From NCBI GenBank assembly GCA_002416125.1, contig DIBU01000015.1, positions 1 to 64,000 on the forward strand: a stretch of DNA of 64,000 bases, in the 5' to 3' direction. Both the position numbers and the translations under genes were made by a program. Source of the DNA: Halieaceae bacterium UBA5044 (GTDB lineage Bacteria > Pseudomonadota > Gammaproteobacteria > Pseudomonadales > Halieaceae). Of this stretch, positions 26,486-35,393 are shown one piece after another (within the stretch, counting starts at the first letter, position 1; each line of letters opens with the position of its first letter). The notes below the pieces were generated by a model. That model was not told the origin of the DNA and made no database searches. It saw only the letters and a program-made list of their open reading frames with translations.

Positions 26486-27295
26486 ATGCCCAGTCCAAGC
26501 AGCCTCCTGAACAGCCTCGCCAACTGCCTGTGGGTGCTGGCGCCAGGTTCGCGCACCCCGTTGCGCGGTCGTGAAGTGCGACTCGTCGCACACCGGGGGG
26601 CGCACGGCCCCGGACTCGCGCAGGAAAACACGCTTGAGGCCTTTGCACTGTGTGCCAGGGCTGGCGTGTGGGCAGTGGAAACCGATGTACGGCTCACGGC
26701 TGATGGGCACCCGGTGATCTGTCACGACCCGCATTGCGGCCGCCTGCACGGGCGGCCCGACCTGGTGATTGCCGAATGCACACTGGAGAGGCTGCGCGCC
26801 GACATTCCCGCGATCCCGACACTCTCCGAACTCGTGCACCACCTTGGCGGCCAGGTGCACCTTATGCTGGAACTCAAGGAATCATGGCGCCAGCGCCCCG
26901 AGTACCCGGCGCGTGTGCTCGCCTGTCTGACCGAACTGCAACCGGTGTGCGACTTCCACCTGCTGTCGCTGGTGCCCGACCATCTCGAGGGTTTCCCGAC
27001 AGTGCCCCGCGCCGCCTGTGTCGACGTCGCCTGGATGAACACCCGCCGCATCATTGCGGAGAACGCGGCCCTCGGCCACGGCGCAGTCGCCGGGTCCTTC
27101 GCACTGCTGGGGCGTCGACGCCTGCGCCAGTTGCAGGCCAGCGGGCGACAGGTGGGCACCGGTTTCGTCAGCCGGGCAGGCGCGCTGCGCCGCGAGGTGT
27201 ATCGCGGTGCAGACTGGATCTTTACCGACCATGCACTGGCCCTTCAGTCCCTGGTTCACAGCGAGGCGCCGCCTGCATCCGCGCACACCGACTGA
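26486..27295 (+). CDS. glycerophosphodiester phosphodiesterase
   Basis: The 269-residue TIM-barrel GDPD has VAHRGAHG near residue 35, then ENTLEAF, the metal pair in VETDVRLTADG and the CHDPH segment that completes the active site. C-terminal DWIFTDHALAL is the usual end. It cleaves glycerophosphodiesters to glycerol-3-phosphate plus alcohol. No signal peptide is clear; residues 5-20 are mildly hydrophobic. It is divergent from the cupin/P450 operon and followed by DUF2721 and an M20 peptidase in the same direction. Confidence 0.9.
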   Translation: MPSPSSLLNSLANCLWVLAPGSRTPLRGREVRLVAHRGAHGPGLAQENTLEAFALCARAGVWAVETDVRLTADGHPVICHDPHCGRLHGRPDLVIAECTLERLRADIPAIPTLSELVHHLGGQVHLMLELKESWRQRPEYPARVLACLTELQPVCDFHLLSLVPDHLEGFPTVPRAACVDVAWMNTRRIIAENAALGHGAVAGSFALLGRRRLRQLQASGRQVGTGFVSRAGALRREVYRGADWIFTDHALALQSLVHSEAPPASAHTD

Positions 27296-27377
27296 GGCTG
27301 CGCGATACCCGTTTGCCTGTGCATGGCCGCTGGCGCAGAATGGACCGGTACCGCCACCACACCGCAGGGAGAGACAC

Positions 27378-27824
27378 ATGGCAGAATCCGTCACAGCGCT
27401 GGCCAGCATCATCCAGATTGCCGTCGCACCGGTATTTCTGCTGGCGGGCATCGCCGGCTTCCTGAACGTGATGTCCGGACGGCTGGGCCGCATTGTCGAT
27501 CGCGCCAGGGTGCTCGAGCGTCGGGCGAACAGCTTCAGCGACGAGAGCAAACTGGCACTGGCCAGCCGGGAATTGCGCACATTGTGGCGGCGGGTCAGGA
27601 TCATCAACTGGTCCATTGGCATGTGCACCGCCTCTGCCCTGATGGTGTGTATTGTTGTGGTCAGCCTGTTCATCGGTGATTTTCTGGCAATACACATCGA
27701 AACCTTTGTGGTCGTCGCCTTCGTGCTGGGCCTGCTGCTGTTGATCGTGGCACTGGTGCTGTTCCTCAAGGAGGTGCAGCTGGCTACCCGGGTACTCGTT
27801 GCGGGGCTGGAGTACAGCGACTGA
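27378..27824 (+). CDS. DUF2721-family membrane protein
   Basis: The 148-residue protein has a first helix at about 8-30 (IIQIAVAPVFLLAGIAGFLNVM), a charged middle helix with RxxRIVDRARVLERR, and two further helices (about 80-105 and 108-130). This layout is that of DUF2721 proteins, inner-membrane proteins of unknown role. The ATG at 27378 follows GGGAGAGAC; upstream extension of the frame runs antisense-like sequence and is not coding. It overlaps the next gene frame by TGATG. Confidence 0.85.
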   Translation: MAESVTALASIIQIAVAPVFLLAGIAGFLNVMSGRLGRIVDRARVLERRANSFSDESKLALASRELRTLWRRVRIINWSIGMCTASALMVCIVVVSLFIGDFLAIHIETFVVVAFVLGLLLLIVALVLFLKEVQLATRVLVAGLEYSD

Positions 27825-27850
27825 TGACCTCGTTGATAAGGAGAACCACT

Positions 27851-29173
27851 GTGCAGACTGTTTTTCGTACCGGCCTGCTGGGCGCAGCGTCACTGCTCTG
27901 GGCACTGTCCACCCACGCCCTGACCGCGACACCCGACCCCGTTGAGCAGCGCCTGCTGGCCCACATCGACCGGCAGGAGGACGCCGCCCTGGACCTGCTG
28001 ATACGCAGCGTCAATATGAACAGCGGCACCATGAACCTGTCCGGCGTACGCGCCGTGGGTGAGCTGTTCGGGGAAGCCTTTGCCCGGGAGGGGTTCGCCG
28101 TGGAATGGATAGACGGTGCGGGCTTTCAGCGGGCGGGCCACCTGGTGGCTCGCCACACCGGTGCCGAGGCGCGGCGCAAGGTGCTGCTGATCGGCCACCT
28201 CGATACAGTGTTCGAGCCGGACAGCCCGTTCCAGCGCTTTACCCGTATCGACGAGCACCATGCCACCGGGCCGGGTATCGCCGACATGAAAGGCGGCAAT
28301 GTGATTATGCTGCAGGCGCTCGCGGCACTGCGTGTAACGGGCGCACTGGAGCGGCTGGACGTCACCGTTGTGCTGACCGGGGATGAAGAGCTGAGCGGCA
28401 GGCCGCTGGCCCAGTCCAAGCAGGCGCTGGTGGACGCAGCGCGTCATGCCGACATTGCGTTGGGCTTCGAGAACGGGGATGGCGACTACCGCACGGCAAA
28501 CGTCGCGCGCCGGGGCAGCGTGGGTTGGCAACTGAGGGTCACGGGCACCCCGGCCCATTCATCCCAGGTCTTCCGGGAGGACATTGGCTCCGGCGCAATT
28601 TATGAGGCGGCGCGCATCCTCAACGCGTTCCACGATGACAGTGTGTTGCGCAATGAACAGTATCTGACCTTTAACCCGGGGCGCATTGCCGGCGGCACCA
28701 CGCTGCGCGACGAACCCGCGGAAAACACCACCAGCGCCTACGGCAAGAGCAACGTCGTGGCGGAATCCGCGCTCGTGGACGGCGATATTCGCGCGCTCTC
28801 GACAGAGCAGTTGGTACGCGCCAGGGCGCGCATGCAGGCGATTGTTGCGGAGCATCTGCCACACACCAGCGCGGCAATCACCTTTGATGAAGGCTACCCC
28901 CCTATGGCGCCCTCGGCGGGCAACCAGCGGCTGCTTGCACTGTACTCAGAGGTCAGCGAGGACCTGGGTTTTGGGCCGGTCACGGCCGTCAGTCCGCTGC
29001 GCGCCGGTGCCGCCGATATCGCCTTCGCGGCGGCGCATGTCGACATGGCCCTCGACGGCCTCGGCATGAGCGGCACGGAGGGCCACACGGTGAATGAAAC
29101 CGGCTACCTGCCGGCACTGACTTTGCAGGCCAAGCGCGCTGCCGTACTGCTCTATCGGCTAGGGCTTGAATGA
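27851..29173 (+). CDS. secreted M20-family metallopeptidase (glutamate carboxypeptidase-like)
   Basis: About 440 residues. A signal peptide is followed by an M20 di-zinc peptidase: LLIGHLDTVFE (His and catalytic Asp), GPGIADMKGGN (bridging Asp), TGDEELSG (catalytic and metal Glu), with a dimerisation domain starting near GTPAHSSQVF and the final metal His in SGTEGHTVNE. The start is set at GTG 27851 because AAGGAG lies eight bases upstream and the signal peptide then begins cleanly; an ATG at 27824 overlapping the previous stop is the alternative. It would remove C-terminal glutamate or act on N-acyl amino acids in the periplasm. Confidence 0.88.
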   Translation: MQTVFRTGLLGAASLLWALSTHALTATPDPVEQRLLAHIDRQEDAALDLLIRSVNMNSGTMNLSGVRAVGELFGEAFAREGFAVEWIDGAGFQRAGHLVARHTGAEARRKVLLIGHLDTVFEPDSPFQRFTRIDEHHATGPGIADMKGGNVIMLQALAALRVTGALERLDVTVVLTGDEELSGRPLAQSKQALVDAARHADIALGFENGDGDYRTANVARRGSVGWQLRVTGTPAHSSQVFREDIGSGAIYEAARILNAFHDDSVLRNEQYLTFNPGRIAGGTTLRDEPAENTTSAYGKSNVVAESALVDGDIRALSTEQLVRARARMQAIVAEHLPHTSAAITFDEGYPPMAPSAGNQRLLALYSEVSEDLGFGPVTAVSPLRAGAADIAFAAAHVDMALDGLGMSGTEGHTVNETGYLPALTLQAKRAAVLLYRLGLE

Positions 29174-29192
29174 CGCCAGGACGCGACAGCCG

Positions 29193-30545
29193 CTAACCCA
29201 CGAAAGCACTGTAGATTGACCGCAGCGCCGCCGCGTAGTCCTCCGGTGCGACCCCCACAATGATGTTCAACTCTGATGCGCCCTGGTTGATCAGCCGCAC
29301 ATTCACACCCGCGGCCGCCAACGCGCCGAAGACCTTGGCCGCAATGCCCGGTGTGCGCGCCATTTCCTCGCCGACAATCGCGATCAGGGCGATGTTCGGC
29401 ACAAACTCCAGCTCGTCCGGTTCCAGTGTGCGCCGAATTTCATCCAGCAGGCTATCAACGCGCCCTTCAAGCCAGCGCGCCTCCACGACCACGCTGACGC
29501 TGTCAATGGCGGACGGGCAGTGCTCAAAGGGTATGCCGTTATGCTCGAGCACCCCCAGCAGGCGATAGACAAACCCCACCTCACGATTCATCAGGTGCTT
29601 GCCGATGGTGATCATGGCGAAGCTCGCCTTGCCCGCGACCCCGGCGATCTGCGTGCTCTGGATAACCTCCGGTGAGAGCTCGGCCACAATGCGTGTACCG
29701 GGATGGTCTGGCTCATTGGTATTGCGTATGTTCACCGGAATGCCCACTTCCCGTACGGGTGCCATGGCCTCTTCGTGCAACACGCTCGCCCCCATATAGG
29801 ACAGCTCACGAATTTCCGCGTACGTCACCTCAGCCATGGGCCGGGGGTTGGGCACGATACGTGGGTCGGCCATCAGCAGGCCGGACACATCCGTCCAGTT
29901 TTCGTACAGCGAGGCATGCGCCGCACGCGCGGCAACCGCGCCACTGACGTCGGAGCCGCCACGGGAGAAGGTACGCACTTCGCCGCTGGCATCACGCCCG
30001 TAGAAACCCGGCACGACATAACGACGGGCGCGGTCTTCCAGGCGCGCGCCCAGCAACGGCCAGGTTGCGGGGTCCACCAGACCGTTGGCACCAATCACCA
30101 CGCACTCCGCCGGCTCCACAAACTCGGCCTCCAGCCAGGCCGCCAGCAACAGGCCGGAAAAATGCTCGCCACGGGAGGCGGCAAAATCGGCGCTGACGCC
30201 AGAGGCCAGCTGGTCACGAAACCGCTCCAGGTGACCCTGAATCATGGGCTGCATGCCGAGCTCCCGCTCGATGGCCGTGAAACGCTCGGTAATCTGTGCC
30301 AACGGTGCACTGAAATCGCTGTTCATGCTCGCCGCGTGATGGCACAGATACAGCAGATCGGTCACTTTGGTGTCGGCTGGGTCACGCTTGCCGGGCGCTG
30401 ACGGCACGATGATACTGCGCCGCGGGTCAGCCTCGATAATCGCGCGCACCTTGAGCAACTGCTCGGCACTCGCCAGGCTGGACCCACCAAACTTGCATAC
30501 AATACGCGGTACAGCTGCCTCACGCGCCACAACCGCCTGATCCAT
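29193..30545 (-). CDS. aspartate kinase, monofunctional
   Basis: The 450-residue kinase has the N-terminal VCKFGGSSLAS nucleotide-binding motif, the FSRGGSDVSGA block and YTDVSG-like NWTDVSGLLMADPR, then two ACT domains (about 310-450) for feedback control (SFAMITIGKHLMNREVGF, IALIAIVGEEMA). It phosphorylates L-aspartate in the lysine/threonine/methionine pathway. The start is placed at the ATG giving MDQAVVARE; a GTG 21 codons upstream lacks a ribosome binding site. Length and domain layout fit LysC-type or ThrA-like class enzymes; which amino acid inhibits it is not readable. Confidence 0.88.
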   Translation of the reverse strand: MDQAVVAREAAVPRIVCKFGGSSLASAEQLLKVRAIIEADPRRSIIVPSAPGKRDPADTKVTDLLYLCHHAASMNSDFSAPLAQITERFTAIERELGMQPMIQGHLERFRDQLASGVSADFAASRGEHFSGLLLAAWLEAEFVEPAECVVIGANGLVDPATWPLLGARLEDRARRYVVPGFYGRDASGEVRTFSRGGSDVSGAVAARAAHASLYENWTDVSGLLMADPRIVPNPRPMAEVTYAEIRELSYMGASVLHEEAMAPVREVGIPVNIRNTNEPDHPGTRIVAELSPEVIQSTQIAGVAGKASFAMITIGKHLMNREVGFVYRLLGVLEHNGIPFEHCPSAIDSVSVVVEARWLEGRVDSLLDEIRRTLEPDELEFVPNIALIAIVGEEMARTPGIAAKVFGALAAAGVNVRLINQGASELNIIVGVAPEDYAAALRSIYSAFVG

Positions 30546-30716
30546 TTCCGTCACTGCCTCGACCCCATCGCTGACGCACCGCCGGCGTGGGGTGCGATAA
30601 AGCCGCACAGTTTACTGGATAGGCGGGGCAGAGCTAAAGAGCAGGTCGCTGGCCTCAAGCCGGCCACTACGCGTACACTCGGCTAGCCAACAATGAACTG
30701 CAAGGATGACAACAGC

Positions 30717-31388
30717 ATGCTCACACTGCACGGCTTCTCGGCCAGCAACTACTACAACATCGTCAAGCACAGCCTGTTACTCAAGGGAGTACCCTTCACC
30801 GAGCACCTGGTCTATCCGGGTTCCCCCGAGCTGCTCGCAGTCAGCCCGGCAGGCAAAGTGCCCGCCATGACGACCGAGCAGGGGACCGCGCTCTCGGAAA
30901 GCAGCGTGCTGCTGGAGTACATCGAGGACGCCTATCCGAACAAGCCCCTGCTGCCCGCCGACCCGGAGCAGCGGGCCCGGGTGCGGCAGGTGATGAAGGT
31001 CGCGGAGCTTTACCTGGAACTGGCCGCGCGACGGCTGCTGCCCGCCGTACTGGCCAATGCACCGGTATCCGATGCGGTCAAAGGCGAAGTGCGCGCCACG
31101 CTGGACAAGGGCACTGCCAGCCTCACTCAGCTGGCGCAGTTTTCACCCTGGGTCTGCGGTGAAGAGCTGACACTCGCTGACATCTACCTGCGCTATGCGC
31201 TGGCCATGCCCAAACTGGTAGGCCCCAGCCAGCTGCAGTGGGACATCCTGCCCGCTGTGCCCGGCCTTGCTGAGTGGGACGCACGCATGGCGGAGGAGCC
31301 CGTGTCGAAACAGGTGGACGCGGACCAGGCGGCCAATATGACGGATTTCATGGCGTACGTCAGCAAGGCGATACAGCGCGCAAAATAG
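30717..31388 (+). CDS. glutathione S-transferase family protein
   Basis: The 223-residue GST has an N-terminal thioredoxin-like domain (MLTLHGFSASNYYNIVKHSLLLKG, AVSPAGKVPAMTTEQG, LSESSVLLEYIEDAYP with the Glu-Ser glutathione contact) and an all-helical C-terminal domain with LTLADIYLRYA. The catalytic residue is probably Ser or Asn-Tyr in the SASNYY turn. The ATG at 30717 is preferred over that at 30693 since AAGGA lies upstream and it starts directly at the first strand. Single gene, convergent with the acyl-CoA synthetase. Confidence 0.88.
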   Translation: MLTLHGFSASNYYNIVKHSLLLKGVPFTEHLVYPGSPELLAVSPAGKVPAMTTEQGTALSESSVLLEYIEDAYPNKPLLPADPEQRARVRQVMKVAELYLELAARRLLPAVLANAPVSDAVKGEVRATLDKGTASLTQLAQFSPWVCGEELTLADIYLRYALAMPKLVGPSQLQWDILPAVPGLAEWDARMAEEPVSKQVDADQAANMTDFMAYVSKAIQRAK

Positions 31389-31394
31389 TCGAGG

Positions 31395-32921
31395 TTACCG
31401 CTGCGCGCCGCCCCCGGCCCGCAACGCTGGCTTGTCGACCTTGCCGGCTGCGTTCAGGGGCAGCGCCTGCACGCGACGCCAGGCCTTCGGGGTTTTGTAA
31501 CCTGCGAGAAGGCTGCGGCAATGGGCAGCCAACTCCTCGTCACTGGCTGCCCCATCCAGCACCACCACTGCCGCGACCTGCTCTCCCCAGCGCGGATCCG
31601 GCAAACCGATCACCGCGCAGTCGCGCACGGCGGGGTGCAGACGCAGGGCTTCTTCCACTTCCCGCGAAGCCACGTTCTCGCCACCGCTGATGATCATGTC
31701 CTTCTTGCGATCGACAATACTCAGGTAACCCCGCTCGTCAAAGCGCCCGATATCCCCGGTATGCAGCCAACCATCCACCAGCGCGCTGGCAGTGGCCTCA
31801 GGCTGTTGCCAGTAGCCGCGCATGCACTGCGGCCCTCTTACCAGTATCTCGCCGGCCACGCCCGTCTCGCACTCATAACCCGCCTCATTCACCACCTTTA
31901 CCTGCACCGTGGCCAGTGGCCTGCCCACCGTGCGCAGCAGCTCGGGCTGGCCCGCCACTGCCTGCTGGTGGTCTTCCACCGTGAGAAAGGCCGCGCTGCC
32001 GGACAACTCGGTCATACCGTAGCTTTGGCAGAGTCCCACACCGGTTTCCGTCAGCAAACGCCGCAACAGCGTTTCCGGCATGGCCGATGCGCCGTAGCCA
32101 ATCGTGCGCACCGACGCGAGGTCTGCCGGGGAAAACGCGGGATCGTCCAACAGCATGGCAATCATCGTGGGCGCCAGGGACAGCGTGGTGACGTTCAGCT
32201 CACGGCAGGCGCTAAGGGTGGCCGCCGACGAAAATGCGCGCAACAGCACCACCGCAGCACCGTGTTGGTGCTGCAACAGCACATTGTGCGCCGCTACGTG
32301 AAACAGCGGGAAGGGGTACAGGAAGATATCGCCGGGCAAGACGGGGCGCGCCAGGGCGGCCGACGCCAGACCCGCCAGGAAAGACTGGTGGGTGAGTACA
32401 GCGCCCTTGGGCCGCCCGGTGGAACCCGAGGTGTAGAGAATCCATACCGGATCCGCCGCCCCGGTAACCGGCAGCGGCGCCTGCGGTCCCTGTCCAATCC
32501 AGCCACGGTAGGCGTCCTGCAAGTCCACCATCGGCAGGGACGGCGCTTGCGGATGCGCCCTCAGCGCCTGCAGCAATGCCGTATCGCCAAACAGCAGGCT
32601 CACGCCGGCAGCCTCCAGCTGATAGACCCACTCGGCGGGGGCCAGCCGCGCGTTCAGGGGTACCAGGATGCGACCACTGGCGGCCGCGGCGTAGATCAGT
32701 TCGAGGAATTCGGGCCCATTGAACGCGAGCACGCCGATGCGCTCGCCCGTTTCACCCACGCTGGCCAGACGCCGCGCCAGCTGCGTCACACGCTGCTGCA
32801 ATTGCGCATAGGAGATTGCCCTGCCCTGCCACCACAGCGCTGTGGCCTCGGGCTGCCGTTGCGCCTGCAGGGCCAGCAGTTCATGCAGCCGCGCTGCCCC
32901 GCGTATCGGTTCGCTGCTCAT
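31395..32921 (-). CDS. acyl-CoA synthetase (AMP-forming, class I adenylating enzyme)
   Basis: The 508-residue enzyme has the AMP-binding P-loop ILYTSGSTGRPKGAVLTH, the A5 motif QSYGMTELSG, TGDIGRFDERGYLSIVDRKKD in the hinge and a C-terminal lysine in LPLNAAGKVDKPAL. It activates a carboxylic acid as acyl-AMP and transfers it to CoA. Substrate length cannot be predicted; the ORF is FadD/MenE-like in size. It ends 7 bp from the convergent GST stop. Confidence 0.92.
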   Translation of the reverse strand: MSSEPIRGAARLHELLALQAQRQPEATALWWQGRAISYAQLQQRVTQLARRLASVGETGERIGVLAFNGPEFLELIYAAAASGRILVPLNARLAPAEWVYQLEAAGVSLLFGDTALLQALRAHPQAPSLPMVDLQDAYRGWIGQGPQAPLPVTGAADPVWILYTSGSTGRPKGAVLTHQSFLAGLASAALARPVLPGDIFLYPFPLFHVAAHNVLLQHQHGAAVVLLRAFSSAATLSACRELNVTTLSLAPTMIAMLLDDPAFSPADLASVRTIGYGASAMPETLLRRLLTETGVGLCQSYGMTELSGSAAFLTVEDHQQAVAGQPELLRTVGRPLATVQVKVVNEAGYECETGVAGEILVRGPQCMRGYWQQPEATASALVDGWLHTGDIGRFDERGYLSIVDRKKDMIISGGENVASREVEEALRLHPAVRDCAVIGLPDPRWGEQVAAVVVLDGAASDEELAAHCRSLLAGYKTPKAWRRVQALPLNAAGKVDKPALRAGGGAQR

Positions 32922-32958
32922 GCAGCCGCGCGTCGCGCTCGCGGGATGCCGGCCGCCG

Positions 32959-34140
32959 TCACAGGCTGACCTTAATGGCAGCGGTCACCTGCAGTGCTTT
33001 CTGCACCGCGGTCTCAATACTGTCCGCACGGGCCAGGCCCACGCCAAGACGACGCTCACCGCGCACCTCCGGCTTGCCAAACAGCCGCAGGTCCGTGTCC
33101 GGTTCGCGCAACGCCTCGGCGAGATTGGCATAGCGCATTTCCCTGGAATCGCCCGCCACCAGCAGCACCGCAGAGGCTGAGGGCCCCCACTGGCGAATGA
33201 GCGGTATGGGCAAACCGAGGATCGCCCGGGCGTGCAAGGCAAACTCGGACAGGTTCTGGGAAATGAGGGTCACCAGGCCCGTATCGTGTGGTCGCGGGGA
33301 GACTTCACTGAAGATGACGGTGTCCCCTTTGACGAACAGCTCGACGCCGAAGAGCCCGTGACCACCCAGTTCACCGGTCACCGCCGCCGCAATGCGCTGC
33401 GCGTCCGCCAGCGCCGTAGCGCTCATCGCCTGGGGCTGCCAGGACTCGCGGTAGTCGCCTTTCTCCTGCCGATGGCCAATGGGCTCGCAGAAACTGGTGC
33501 CATCGCGGTGACGCACGGTAAGCAGCGTGATTTCATAGTCGAAATCGATGAAACCCTCGACGATCAGCTTGCCCCCACCGCTGCGTCCGCCCGACTGCGC
33601 ATAGTCCCACGCTGCCTGCACATCGTCCGGGGTGCGCACGGTGCTCTGGCCTTTGCCGGAGGAGGACATGATGGGCTTCACCACACAGGGCATGCCGATC
33701 TCGGCCACGGCTGCGGCGTACTCCTCCTGCGTTTCCGCAAAACGGTAGGGCGAGGTTGCCAAGCCGAGTTGTTCCGCCGCCAGGCGGCGGATGCCTTCGC
33801 GGTTCATGGTCAATTGCGCGGCGCGAGCAGAGGGCACGACGTGCCAGCCTTCGGCCTCCATCGCCACCAGTTCATCGGTGGCGATGGCCTCAATTTCGGG
33901 GACGATCAGCTGCGGACGTTCCCGCTCGATCAGGCCGCGCAGCGCTGCGCCGTCCAGCATGTTCACCACGTGCGACCGGTGCGCCACCTGCATGGCCGGC
34001 GCATTGGCATAGCGGTCCACTGCGATCACCTCGCAACCGAAGCGCAGCAGTTCAATCGCCACCTCCTTCCCCAGTTCGCCGCTGCCCAGCAACATCACGC
34101 GTGTGGCCTGGGCCGTCAGGGGAGTTCCGATTGTGGTCAT
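32959..34140 (-). CDS. purT: formate-dependent phosphoribosylglycinamide formyltransferase 2
   Basis: The 393-residue ATP-grasp enzyme has the nucleotide loop VMLLGSGELGKEVAIE and EIEAIATDELV, the central VVKPIMSSSGKGQS glycine loop and the metal-binding GLFGVELFVKGD and SEVSPRPHDTGLVT blocks that identify PurT over PurK. It makes formylglycinamide ribonucleotide from GAR, formate and ATP in purine synthesis. The ATG at 34140 is used; 13 further upstream codons lack a ribosome binding site. Length matches the E. coli enzyme. Confidence 0.95.
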   Translation of the reverse strand: MTTIGTPLTAQATRVMLLGSGELGKEVAIELLRFGCEVIAVDRYANAPAMQVAHRSHVVNMLDGAALRGLIERERPQLIVPEIEAIATDELVAMEAEGWHVVPSARAAQLTMNREGIRRLAAEQLGLATSPYRFAETQEEYAAAVAEIGMPCVVKPIMSSSGKGQSTVRTPDDVQAAWDYAQSGGRSGGGKLIVEGFIDFDYEITLLTVRHRDGTSFCEPIGHRQEKGDYRESWQPQAMSATALADAQRIAAAVTGELGGHGLFGVELFVKGDTVIFSEVSPRPHDTGLVTLISQNLSEFALHARAILGLPIPLIRQWGPSASAVLLVAGDSREMRYANLAEALREPDTDLRLFGKPEVRGERRLGVGLARADSIETAVQKALQVTAAIKVSL

Positions 34141-34185
34141 GGCGGGTGCGTCCTGTCCTGAAAAGCCGCAGTTTATCATCCGTGA

Positions 34186-35325
34186 TCAGAACTGCAGCGG
34201 ATATTGCGCCGGAGCGGGTTCTGCCACCCGAGGGGCCAGGGACCCTGAGGGTGGCTCAAATCCGGACAGGCTGAGCCCCAGCAGGCGCACCCCCAGCGGC
34301 ACTGGCAGCAGGCACCCCAGTATTGATCGCGCCACTTCATCGAACTGTTGGCGCTCGAGAATCGGCGCGGGCAGGGAGCGCGCCCGGGTGACCTGGCGGA
34401 AATCCGCGTACTTCATCTTCAAGGTCAGCGTTCGTCCCTGCACGCCCTGCTGTGCGACCCGCTGCCAGACGATGTCGATGATCTCGTCCAGCGCGGCATG
34501 CAACTCGGCGCTGGACTGCAGGTCGCGCGCGTAGGTGCGCTCACCCCCTACCGACTTGCGTACCCGATCGGGGCGCACCGGTCGATCATCCTCGCCGCGG
34601 CTGGCGTGATACAGATACAGCGCCGACTTGCCAAAATGCTGCTGCAGAAAGCCGAGGCTCTGGGCCCTCAAATCCGCACCCGTGTGGATACCCAACTGCG
34701 CCATACGCTCGGCGGTGCGGGGCCCCACCCCGTAAAAACGTCGCGCCGGCAGCGCGGCCACAAACGCCGCACCGTCCTCCGGGAGTACCACAAACTGCCC
34801 GTTGGGCTTGTTCTGGTCCGACGCGACCTTGGCCAGGAATTTGTTATAGCTGATGCCGGCGGACGCCGTTAACCCGGTCTCCGCGAGAATATCCCTGCGG
34901 ATACTTGCCGCGACACGAATGGCACTCCCGATGCCCAGACGATCTTCAGTCACGTCCAGATAGGCTTCGTCCAGCGACAGGGGCTCCACCAAACCGCTGT
35001 AACGCGCGAAAATCGCGCGAATCTGCCGCGACACCGCCTTGTACACGTCAAACCGCGGCTTCACGAAGATCAGCTGCGGGCAGCGCCGTTTCGCGCTCAC
35101 CGAAGGCATGGCGGAACGCACGCCGAACTGCCGCGCTTCGTAACTGGCAGCCGCGACCACACCGCGTTCGGCGGACCCACCCACGGCGACCGGCTGGCCG
35201 CGCAGGGCCGGGTTATCGCGCTGCTCAACGCTGGCGAAAAACGCGTCCATATCGATGTGAACTATCTTGCGCAGCAGTGTTTGCTCCCACGCTGGTGAAC
35301 TCTGGAAACGGCCAGACCGGAACAA
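34186..35325 (-). CDS. dinB: DNA polymerase IV (Y-family translesion polymerase)
   Basis: The Y-family polymerase has palm motifs VHIDMDAFFASVEQ (catalytic Asp), AAASYEARQFGVRSAMPS and LSLDEAYLDVT (catalytic Asp-Glu), the helix-hairpin-helix thumb YGVGPRTAERM and a little-finger domain to the end. The true start is uncertain: the frame opens with a TTG at 35325, and homologues begin just before RKIVHIDMD, where CTG codons follow GGGAG. No LexA box was seen in the short upstream gap. It is 45 bp upstream of purT. Confidence 0.93.
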   Translation of the reverse strand: MFRSGRFQSSPAWEQTLLRKIVHIDMDAFFASVEQRDNPALRGQPVAVGGSAERGVVAAASYEARQFGVRSAMPSVSAKRRCPQLIFVKPRFDVYKAVSRQIRAIFARYSGLVEPLSLDEAYLDVTEDRLGIGSAIRVAASIRRDILAETGLTASAGISYNKFLAKVASDQNKPNGQFVVLPEDGAAFVAALPARRFYGVGPRTAERMAQLGIHTGADLRAQSLGFLQQHFGKSALYLYHASRGEDDRPVRPDRVRKSVGGERTYARDLQSSAELHAALDEIIDIVWQRVAQQGVQGRTLTLKMKYADFRQVTRARSLPAPILERQQFDEVARSILGCLLPVPLGVRLLGLSLSGFEPPSGSLAPRVAEPAPAQYPLQF

Positions 35326-35393
35326 TAAACTGAACCCTCCATGTCACAGCTCTGGGTTATATTGCCTCAACACTGCTACCGAGGACACCCGAA

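Noticed and set aside
34186..35325. LexA-controlled SOS promoter for the Pol IV gene
   Set aside because: No CTG-N10-CAG type box was seen in the short upstream region.
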